From: Mycobacterium colombiense | GTDB lineage: Bacteria; Actinomycetota; Actinomycetes; Mycobacteriales; Mycobacteriaceae | Assembly (NCBI RefSeq): GCF_003284975.1 | Contig: NZ_QMEU01000001.1 | Span: 1-64,000, forward strand | Reading direction: 5' to 3' | Length of the DNA: 64,000 nt | Shown here: piece by piece, positions 15,781 to 21,985 of the stretch | How the letters are laid out: each line of letters opens with the position of its first letter | How positions within the stretch are numbered: position 1 is the first letter of the stretch | Made by a program: the position numbers and the translations under genes | The notes under the pieces: model-generated | The model's database searches: none | What the model saw: the letters and a program-made list of their open reading frames with translations, nothing else | What the model was told of the DNA's origin: nothing

Positions 15781-16119
15781 TCACCACACGACTACATCTG
15801 CATCGTTACCCCCGACGCACTCAACCGCATCCACTTTCAGGCCGTTGGTGAAGTTCGCGTTAGACGGGAAGCATGTCCTTTCGTAGTCCTGATCGGTGAC
15901 GGGGCTATAAGCGATGACTACGTTCCCCGGCTGGGTGAAATAAGCCCGGCGCACATTGTCCGCAAATGGACATGATGTCACCGGCGACGCTATGCCATCG
16001 CGGCCTGACGGACACTCTATAAACATCCCATCTGCATGTGCCAAAGTCGGCATCAGGATCGAGATCGCCAGCGCGGCGATTGGTCCCAGCAACACCGCCA
16101 ACGCTGGCTTGATCACCAT
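15781..16119 (-). CDS. Small secreted hypothetical protein
   Basis: A 112-residue protein with a signal peptide (MVIKPALAVLLGPIAALAIS ... PTLAHA, cleavage after AHA). The mature domain has four cysteines in CPSGRDGIASPVTSCPF, YERTCFP and DAVECVGG, suggesting two disulfides. No family recognised. Member of the leftward exported-protein set. Confidence 0.65.
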   Translation of the reverse strand: MVIKPALAVLLGPIAALAISILMPTLAHADGMFIECPSGRDGIASPVTSCPFADNVRRAYFTQPGNVVIAYSPVTDQDYERTCFPSNANFTNGLKVDAVECVGGNDADVVVW

Positions 16120-16132
16120 TTCCCGTGACCTT

Positions 16133-16396
16133 CTACGTCAAGTGCGTTTGAACACCGTCGTGACCGTGGCATGTGCCGCCGGAGTAGGGGTGTTCACTGC
16201 ACGAATAAGAGCCATCCCGACAGATTGCGGTCGGGTTTGGGCACGGTGATGAACCCTTTCTCGGAGATGGCACGCAGTCGCCGGAAGCGGCGGTGTAATA
16301 CCCTGGCGGGCAATCGTTTTGCGCGACCGCTGCGGGTGCGGGACCGATCGTGGCCGCCGCAGCGGCCAGCGCCACCAAACTGGCACGGAATAGCAT
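16133..16396 (-). CDS. Secreted DUF3761-like protein
   Basis: An 87-residue protein with signal peptide LFRASLVALAAAAATIGPAPAAVA. The mature part has CPPGYYTAASGDCVPSP and the C-terminal CRDGSYSCSEHPYSGGTC followed by HGHDGV, which matches the DUF3761 pattern of actinobacterial exported proteins. Function unknown. Confidence 0.75.
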   Translation of the reverse strand: MLFRASLVALAAAAATIGPAPAAVAQNDCPPGYYTAASGDCVPSPRKGSSPCPNPTAICRDGSYSCSEHPYSGGTCHGHDGVQTHLT

Positions 16397-16621
16397 CTGC
16401 GCCCACTCCTTTTGAATTTAAATGTTGGGTTGACGAAGCTGCCCGGCAAAACGGCAGCATAAGCGACCGATGCATTGGACCGTACGTGATTGACAAAATT
16501 AACCAACTTGAGTGCTCAGACGGGTCGACCCGTGACGTCAGCCAGGCGGTGCCAAAAGATCGAAGACGTTTGCCGGTCAATTCGGTCCACAGTCGGAGTC
16601 CGTGTAATACGCTCTGCGACC

Positions 16622-17032
16622 GTGAATCGAAAAACTGCCCAATTTGCCGCTTCCGTATTCGCGGTCGTGCTGACCGTCGCTGCCTGCGGCAGCAACACGG
16701 CGAGTCCGCCTTCCACGGTTACGGTGACGAAGTCAGCTTCCAGCGTGCCGTCATGGACCGCCAGCGCCCCGCCCTCGGCAGGCGCGCCGTCAACCACGAC
16801 CCCGGTTGCGTCGGGCCCGATCACTATCCCGGACCTGACAGGGCAAAATGCGAAGATTGCCGAGAACAAGCTAAAGGCGCTCGGATTAACCAACGTTGAA
16901 CTTGCTTCAGCGACGTCGAAGTATCAAAACGTGTTCGTGCCAGCGAATTGGACGGTTGTCAGTATCGAGCCAGCCCCCGGTACGACGGTCGACGCTGGCG
17001 ACACCGTGGTGCTCAAAGTGACCAAGCCGTAA
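16622..17032 (+). CDS. PASTA-domain lipoprotein
   Basis: A 136-residue lipoprotein. It starts at a GTG (VNRKTAQ), with signal peptide FAASVFAVVLTVAACG and a lipobox VAAC. A Ser/Thr/Pro-rich linker follows, then one PASTA domain (ITIPDLTGQNAKIAENKLKA, then VVSIEPAPGTTVDAGDTVVL). PASTA domains bind peptidoglycan fragments or proteins at the cell wall. The frame is open 44 codons further upstream, but that part has no export signal. Divergent from the leftward exported-protein genes. Confidence 0.82.
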   Translation: MNRKTAQFAASVFAVVLTVAACGSNTASPPSTVTVTKSASSVPSWTASAPPSAGAPSTTTPVASGPITIPDLTGQNAKIAENKLKALGLTNVELASATSKYQNVFVPANWTVVSIEPAPGTTVDAGDTVVLKVTKP

Positions 17033-17059
17033 TCTTAGCCACCATCCCGATACCGACAT

Positions 17060-17473
17060 ATGAGTACTACCAACATCATTCGCCTGGTTCAGACGGTCTT
17101 GGGGACCGCCGTCGCCGCCTTCGCTATATCGGTCGTAGTAGCGGGCCACTGGTGGACGACCCCTCCACCACCGCCACCGTCGGTCAACGTTCCCTTGGTG
17201 AAGGGAGAGGTCGTCGGCCTGCTTCGCGATCAATTCAATACCGGCGACGCGTTCAAGCAGTACGGAATCACGGTGGCCGACGACTTGACGCTGATCAACA
17301 CTGACCTCAATAAGTACGACGGGTTGGTAACCGTGCATACGCGCAAGGGCACCCAAAAGTACTTGGAGCTCACCGTGTGGGCTGACCCCACCGGGGCGAT
17401 GTTTTACCAGATGAACCCAGGGTCGGCGTCAACCCTGATCGAAACGGCCAGTAAGGAGGAGAGGGGCCAGTAG
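17060..17473 (+). CDS. Membrane-anchored hypothetical protein
   Basis: A 137-residue protein with one N-terminal membrane helix (IIRLVQTVLGTAVAAFAISVVVAG), a proline tract (TPPPPPPS) and an extracytoplasmic domain. No family recognised. It follows the PASTA lipoprotein by 27 bp on the same strand and probably shares its transcript. Confidence 0.65.
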   Translation: MSTTNIIRLVQTVLGTAVAAFAISVVVAGHWWTTPPPPPPSVNVPLVKGEVVGLLRDQFNTGDAFKQYGITVADDLTLINTDLNKYDGLVTVHTRKGTQKYLELTVWADPTGAMFYQMNPGSASTLIETASKEERGQ

Positions 17474-17736
17474 CGAAGGCTGGTGGCGGGAAGAGTGCAA
17501 ATCGCTACGAGCGCACGCCCTGCTCCGGCCAGCTCGGCGCGCACCCGGTCCAGCGCGGCCACCACGGCAGGGTCACGGGGTCGCAGCCCTCGTCACGGAT
17601 CGCGGCGCGTTCAATCTCGTCCATGCCGGGCTTAGACTCGCAAGATGCGGTCTTGGTGCCGGCGTCTCTACGGGTTAAGTGTCGGCGCTACTGGATGATT
17701 AGTCGTCGTTGGCGGTGGATCAGTTAAGGAGACCGC
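17474..17736. other. Non-coding gap before the Mrr-STAND gene
   Basis: High-GC sequence with no supported gene. On the minus strand a short frame from 17624 (MDEIERAAIRDEG) and a shifted frame (AVVAALDRVRAELAGAGRAL) look like pieces of a broken phage-type small protein. The promoter and an AAGGAG ribosome site (17726-17731) for the next gene lie at the right end. Confidence 0.35.
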
Positions 17737-20097
17737 GTGCCCGAATACGATTTTCGCACGCTTTCACCTATGGATTTTGAACTCCTAATCAGAGATCTTC
17801 TACGGGAAAAGCTCGGGATCGAGCTGAAAGCATTCGCACACGGCCCCGATGGAGGGGTCGATTTGCGATCAATGGACAACGGCGAGCGTACCGTCGTTCA
17901 GTGTAAACACTACAGTTCTTCCACTTTCAGCCAGCTAAAAAGTGCTGCAAAAGAAGAAAAAACCAAGATGGACAAGGTCCGTCCGGATAACTACTATTTT
18001 GTGACCTCGCAGAATTTAAGTTACACACAGCAACAGACTCTCGTTCAGGAACTGACACCGCATCTGGCCGACGTAGATAACATCTTCGCGATGCTGGATG
18101 TGAACAAGCTTTTAGATCAATTTCCGAACGTGGAGCGCGATCATTTTAAATTATGGATGGCTTCAGCTAGCATCATCCGTCAAATCGTACTGAGCGGCAT
18201 ATGGCAGCGTAGCGAAGCGCTTATGGAGGAAATCCAGGATCGCGTCCGCCTATATGTTAAAACCCCGAGCTTCACGAATGCTAATCTTATGCTGTCAAGC
18301 AGGAATGTATGTGTGATTACAGGAGCGCCGGGAGTTGGAAAAAGCATGCTTGCCGACATGTTGGCGCTATCGTATTGGCAAGACGGCTGGCAAATAGTCG
18401 AACTTGGTTCTCACGAGATCTCTAAAGCCTGGGATGCTTGGGAGTCCGACGCTCGGCAATTTTTCTACTTCGATGATGTTTTCGGTCAAACTGACATCCG
18501 GGAGCGGCTTAGTAATGATAATGGAATTACCGTCGCCCGACTGATAAACCGGGTGGGGTTGGATAAAAACAAGAAGCTGGTCATCACTACACGTACCCAT
18601 GTTCTGAACGAAGCGGAAGTTCGTGATGAGCCAGTAGCGCGCGCGGGGTTACATGCACGAGAATGTGTCGTGGAGGTGACCGAATACGGAGCCGTCCATC
18701 GTGCCCGAGTTTTGTACAACCACCTCTATTTCAGTGCTTTGCCGCGCGATACCATCAAGCAGTTCGCTAATAGCAATTTCTATCGGCGCATCATAAATCA
18801 TCCTAACTTCACACCTCGGCTGATCGAGCTAACGATAAGACAGCAGGGTCATGCAGGCTCCGCGCATGAACTGTTAGGACGCATGCTCCATGCGCTGGAC
18901 CATCCGATTGACTTGTGGGGACCTAGCTTTACTGAAGCATTGACAGAAGTCGCCAGAACCATCCTGTTGCATCTCGTCAGTTTTCCACCTGTCGGCGCTG
19001 ACCTCTACTCACTCCAAAGTGCCTCTATTCGCAACGCAACACCAGTGGAATATCAACAAGCACTTGATCAATTGAAAGGCAGTTGGATTAATGTAGTTGC
19101 AACGGGGTCAGGAAATGGTTCACTAGTCAGCTTCCATAATCCTAGCTGCAGAGATTTTGTACTGTCTTTCATTGACTCTTATCCGGCGTATGCGCTTCAA
19201 ATCTTGCAGAATTCGACTGACACTCTACAGCTCGCCCGATTTTTACGTTACGGAACCACGATAGGGCGCGGTTCAGAAATAAAGTATCCCGGTTTAAAAT
19301 CAGCCATAACGAAAGATGCGGCTACGATAGCCCAGATTGTCATTAATTCCTGGGAGGCTGATTCCGAAAAGATTACTCCTTTTGCGGCTGAGGTGCTTGA
19401 TACTTTCCGAACCAGTAGCGACGAGTATGGATTCGGCTTACACGATTGGGTGCTCGCGCAAATATTAAAGCTTTCACACCGTATTGGCGATGAACCTGCG
19501 AGTGCTCACTCCGCGGCCGAGGGGTTGGCGTGTGCGTTAATGGAGGCTGGTTGGTTGCCTTCGGCACCAGAGGAATTCGCGAGCTGTAAGTATTTATTCT
19601 TCGAGTGGTGCGAAACTGTGGGGCCGCCCGAAGACTGGGACGGTGTGTTTGGATTTCTTGAATGGTTATTAGAAGCGGGCGACGTCCCATTCACTCCGGC
19701 AGAGGAATCGCGCCTCCATGAAGTATTCAAGGAATGGCTCCGCTCCGAATTTGATAACATCCTGTTCAATGCCGAAAATGGCGAGGACGCTCGATCCTGG
19801 GTTGACGATCTAAAGAAAGCCGAAGAAACTCATTTCGGTGGCGGCTCATTTGACGAAATCTTTGCTAAGTTTGAACAGGAAATTGTCGAGAAATATGAGG
19901 CTTATGAGCCTACCGCAGAAGAAATAGAGGACATGCGCGCCGCGGCCGCAATAGAGTCATCGACGACGTCGGTCGTATCTCTCGAATTAGGTGATGAGAC
20001 AGCAGACGACGAAGACGAACAGTTCTTAGGCTTTGAACCGCCCGCATACATGACCGAAGATTCGCAGATACGCTCCCTATTCAACCAGCTGGGCTAA
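17737..20097 (+). CDS. Mrr-type nuclease fused to a STAND NTPase (Avs-like defence protein)
   Basis: A 786-residue three-part protein. Residues 1-130 are an Mrr-family restriction endonuclease domain: FELLIRDLL, then GPDGGVDL with Asp42 and the QxK motif at Gln55/Lys57 (VVQCKHY). Residues about 185-400 are a STAND-type ATPase (nSTAND3-like): Walker A GAPGVGKS at 196-203, Walker B FFYFDDV at 242-248 and a sensor VITTR ending at Arg286. The rest is helical and ends in an acidic tail, as expected for a sensor. Such proteins assemble on a phage protein and degrade DNA. GTG start behind AAGGAG. GC content is far lower than the host's, a sign of transfer. Last gene of the element. Confidence 0.85.
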   Translation: MPEYDFRTLSPMDFELLIRDLLREKLGIELKAFAHGPDGGVDLRSMDNGERTVVQCKHYSSSTFSQLKSAAKEEKTKMDKVRPDNYYFVTSQNLSYTQQQTLVQELTPHLADVDNIFAMLDVNKLLDQFPNVERDHFKLWMASASIIRQIVLSGIWQRSEALMEEIQDRVRLYVKTPSFTNANLMLSSRNVCVITGAPGVGKSMLADMLALSYWQDGWQIVELGSHEISKAWDAWESDARQFFYFDDVFGQTDIRERLSNDNGITVARLINRVGLDKNKKLVITTRTHVLNEAEVRDEPVARAGLHARECVVEVTEYGAVHRARVLYNHLYFSALPRDTIKQFANSNFYRRIINHPNFTPRLIELTIRQQGHAGSAHELLGRMLHALDHPIDLWGPSFTEALTEVARTILLHLVSFPPVGADLYSLQSASIRNATPVEYQQALDQLKGSWINVVATGSGNGSLVSFHNPSCRDFVLSFIDSYPAYALQILQNSTDTLQLARFLRYGTTIGRGSEIKYPGLKSAITKDAATIAQIVINSWEADSEKITPFAAEVLDTFRTSSDEYGFGLHDWVLAQILKLSHRIGDEPASAHSAAEGLACALMEAGWLPSAPEEFASCKYLFFEWCETVGPPEDWDGVFGFLEWLLEAGDVPFTPAEESRLHEVFKEWLRSEFDNILFNAENGEDARSWVDDLKKAEETHFGGGSFDEIFAKFEQEIVEKYEAYEPTAEEIEDMRAAAAIESSTTSVVSLELGDETADDEDEQFLGFEPPAYMTEDSQIRSLFNQLG

Positions 20098-20253
20098 GTC
20101 GCCGCAGAGGCTGTCGACCGCGAGTGAACGCCGAGCCGCCCCGCGCGGGGGCCCCGCGATCGCGCTGCCGGAAGTCGGTTAGCGCGCCGTGCGTGGCTAA
20201 GGGCGGGCACGCGCGCGGGGGCACGGTACGCCAACAGGGTCAGCAAACAGGCC

Positions 20254-20274
20254 CGTGGACACCATATGGACACA
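20254..20274 (+). repeat. Right copy of 21-bp direct repeat (attR region)
   Basis: Identical to 5736-5756 and in the same orientation, with the internal TGGACAC-CATA-TGGACAC pattern. It lies 156 bp past the end of the Mrr-STAND gene and marks the right limit of the element. Confidence 0.75.
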
Positions 20275-20330
20275 AATTTCCCACAGTTACAGATAACTGG
20301 CGTTAAGTGGCATAGCTCGTTTACGCAGCT

Positions 20331-20350
20331 AGACGGCTGTTTGAGCGTCT
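20331..20350. other. Hairpin near right junction
   Basis: AGACG pairs with CGTCT around GCTGTTTGAG. Its loop shares GCTGTTT with the hairpin at 5705-5725 downstream of the tRNA. It may be a duplicated end structure of the element or the former tRNA terminator. Confidence 0.35.
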
Positions 20351-20500
20351 GACCTGCATAGCTGTGGAGGGTTCGAGCGGGCGCAGCACTTTCGGCGTCA
20401 CCTGCTGGTCCCGGTGACTGCTTGTGCCCAGGACCCGACCTGTGGTCATTCGCCCGGCCACGATGGGCGCTAGGCGAGGCCGCTGACCGGATTTAAAGCT

Positions 20501-20824
20501 TTAGGACGGTGGGGGCGGCACGACCGGTCGGCACACATTGGCTCCCGGATCCCACCAATTGCCGGGACCGCAATCCTGAGGTGGCGGTGCGCCTAACGGC
20601 TGGCAGGCGTTGGCTCCGGGGTTCCACCAGTTGCCCGGACCGCAATCTGGGGGTGGCGGTGGCCCTAAGGGCTGGCAGGCGTTGGCTCCGGGGTTCCACC
20701 AGTTACCCGGACCGCAGTCTGGGGGTTGAGCAAAGCTCGTTCCTGGCGACACGCCTGCCACGTACGCCATCGGCGCTATCGCCATCATGACGACGCCTGC
20801 CACCCGGCGAATAAGTATGCTCAT
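20501..20824 (-). CDS. Secreted protein with three 24-residue repeats
   Basis: A 107-residue protein. The ATG at 20824, behind GGGAGGTCC, gives a signal peptide (SILIRRVAGVVMMAIAPMAY). The mature part is three near-identical repeats of DCGPGNWWNPGANACQPLG separated by proline runs. Each repeat has two cysteines and a WW pair, suggesting small disulfide-closed modules. The underlying DNA repeat is 72 bp long. It lies just outside the right end of the element. Function unknown; cell-wall binding would be a guess. Confidence 0.8.
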   Translation of the reverse strand: MSILIRRVAGVVMMAIAPMAYVAGVSPGTSFAQPPDCGPGNWWNPGANACQPLGPPPPPDCGPGNWWNPGANACQPLGAPPPQDCGPGNWWDPGANVCRPVVPPPPS

Positions 20825-21007
20825 CGAAGGACCTCCCATCAGCAAACCGGCAGGTCTAGAGATTGACATTCGTCCTGGGTCTTAAACTGCCGACGCAGAT
20901 CCCTCGGCCCGCACCGGTCGACGCCCCGAGACGAAATCTTTCAGCTTTATAGGCATCAAACCCGTTGTGCGGAGTACCTGGAATTCACGGGACACAAGGG
21001 AGGCGCC

Positions 21008-21285
21008 ATGCCCGCCGAAACCGAGCCGCCGTGGCCCGCGAACGCGCCGCCCGCGCGGGGCTGTCCGCGGCGCAGAGCTTCGAGGCATCCGCGGATCAAG
21101 CATGAGCGGGTCGCGGAGATCCAACATCAAACCCTCGAGAAACCCTCGAGCAGGGCGCCTCGCACGACGACCTGCATCGCCAGTCCGCAATGAAGCACCG
21201 CCAAGCGGCCGAAGAGGACCGCAGGCTCGCCGAGTTGAAGCGCAAGGAATCCGAAGCGGACCTGGCGCAGGACGTCGGCCCGTAA
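21008..21285 (+). pseudogene. Small charged helical protein, frameshifted
   Basis: A coherent small protein can only be read by changing frame. It begins PAETEPPWPANAP (ATG 21008), passes through GLSAAQSFEASADQ in another frame, then HERVAEIQHQTLE, and after an 11-bp tandem duplication ends in QGASHDDLHRQSAMKHRQ and AEEDRRLAELKRKESEADL to the TAA at 21283-21285. Removing one duplicated unit joins the last two parts perfectly. It looks like a decayed coiled-coil protein gene; the original function is unknown. Confidence 0.5.
21129..21150 (+). repeat. 11-bp perfect tandem duplication
   Basis: AAACCCTCGAG occurs twice without a gap (21129-21139 and 21140-21150). It shifts the frame of the surrounding small gene; a single copy would restore continuity from QHQTLE to QGASHDD. 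Confidence 0.85.
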
Positions 21286-21289
21286 CCGG

Positions 21290-21715
21290 TCACTCCGCCA
21301 CGAAGCGAGCGCGTACCTCCGGGGCCGGCAGCGGGCAAGTGTCGTATTTGCCGCCGACGCGATAGCGGGTCGCGGCGAACCTGTCGTAGAGCCCGTCGAG
21401 CAGCGGAGCCGGGAGGATGCGGGCGATCGTGAACGCCCGCCACGGTCCGCCGAGGTAGTCCGCCACGCGCAGGACGGCCCTGGATCGGACGGCCACCCGT
21501 TCCGAGGGCCGGCCGGGGTCGTCGACGAAAACCACCGAATCGATGTTTCCGATCTCGGGATGCCGCTCGATGATCGCTTTGCCGAAAACGCTGTCCAGGG
21601 CCGCAAAGCGCAGGGGGCCGGTGGGATCGAAACGCAGGATCGTGCGCACCGACCGGTTGCACACCCCGCACACTCCGTCGTACAGCAGCACCGGCGCCGC
21701 TGATTCACAGCTCAT
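21290..21715 (-). CDS. DUF393 / DCC-family thiol-disulfide oxidoreductase-like protein
   Basis: A 141-residue protein with the DCC-family motif LLYDGVCGVCNRSVRTI near the N-terminus, a CxxC pair in a thioredoxin-like setting. Later segments RFAALDSVFGKAI and SVVFVDD ... YLGGPWRAF fit DUF393. The biochemical role is not known; a redox function is assumed from the CxxC. The ATG at 21713-21715 is preferred over a TTG at 21724. Divergent from irtA, so both promoters lie in 21716-21985. Confidence 0.85.
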   Translation of the reverse strand: MSCESAAPVLLYDGVCGVCNRSVRTILRFDPTGPLRFAALDSVFGKAIIERHPEIGNIDSVVFVDDPGRPSERVAVRSRAVLRVADYLGGPWRAFTIARILPAPLLDGLYDRFAATRYRVGGKYDTCPLPAPEVRARFVAE

Positions 21716-21767
21716 GTTTTCCAAGCTACCGACGGCTGCAGACGAAGGTCGGGACCCAGGTTTGACC

Positions 21768-21786
21768 TATGGTAAGGCAACCCTTA
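21768..21786. promoter_or_regulatory. IdeR-like iron box upstream of irtA
   Basis: TATGGTAAGGCAACCCTTA agrees with the recalled IdeR consensus (TTAGGTTAGGCTAACCTAA) at 13 of 19 positions, and holds an inverted repeat GTAAGG-CAAC-CCTTAC (to 21787). It lies about 200 bp before irtA and 53 bp before the DUF393 gene. IdeR with iron would repress here, as known for irtAB in M. tuberculosis. Confidence 0.65.
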
Positions 21787-21985
21787 CTTTGTACGTACCA
21801 AGTCGTGACCGGCTGGCGGTGATCCGCGACAGGGTGCCGGCCACGCGGGTTGTGGCAGGTGTCGAACTCGAAGGGTTGCGGCCGCTAACGGCCGCATCGA
21901 TCCGTGGCCTCATGGCGGTGTTCCCGCCGGGTCGTCAGATCGGCGAGGCCGTCGCGGCGCGGGGCGCCGCGAGAAAGGACCGCTC

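Larger units (their letters stand above)
5736..20274. mobile_element. Integrated element (phage satellite-like or decayed prophage) next to tRNA-Leu
   Basis: About 14.5 kb between two copies of a 21-bp direct repeat. It starts beside a tRNA, with the integrase gene nearest that end reading toward the repeat. Divergently from it runs a replication/regulation module: excisionase-like protein, zinc-finger protein, primase fragment, RecA-like ATPase, WhiB-like protein, HNH nuclease and small-terminase-like protein. I find no portal, capsid, protease, tail or lysis genes. Cargo is small exported proteins and an Mrr-STAND NTPase gene. Base composition is visibly lower in GC than the flanks, most strongly at 17.7-20.1 kb. 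The exact attachment core is not certain. Confidence 0.8.
20098..20500. other. Right end of the element and junction
   Basis: No gene is supported in these 400 bases. They hold the right 21-bp repeat (20254-20274), a GCTGTTT-loop hairpin (20331-20350) like that beside the tRNA, and at 20367-20377 an 11-bp match (GAGGGTTCGAG) to the T-arm of the tRNA-Leu at 5662-5672, a possible degenerate attR. Confidence 0.5.

Noticed and set aside
17500..17640. Small minus-strand gene (MDEIERAAIRDEG...)
   Set aside because: Only about 40 codons, with the better-looking protein segment in another frame; treated as a possible remnant, not a gene.
20331..20390. Second tRNA or tRNA remnant at the right junction
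   Set aside because: It has a GGTTCGA T-loop-like segment, but acceptor, D and anticodon stems cannot be formed; at most a degenerate att remnant.
20530..20730. CRISPR-like or transposon repeats
   Set aside because: The 72-bp repeats are in frame and encode the repeated peptide modules of a secreted protein.
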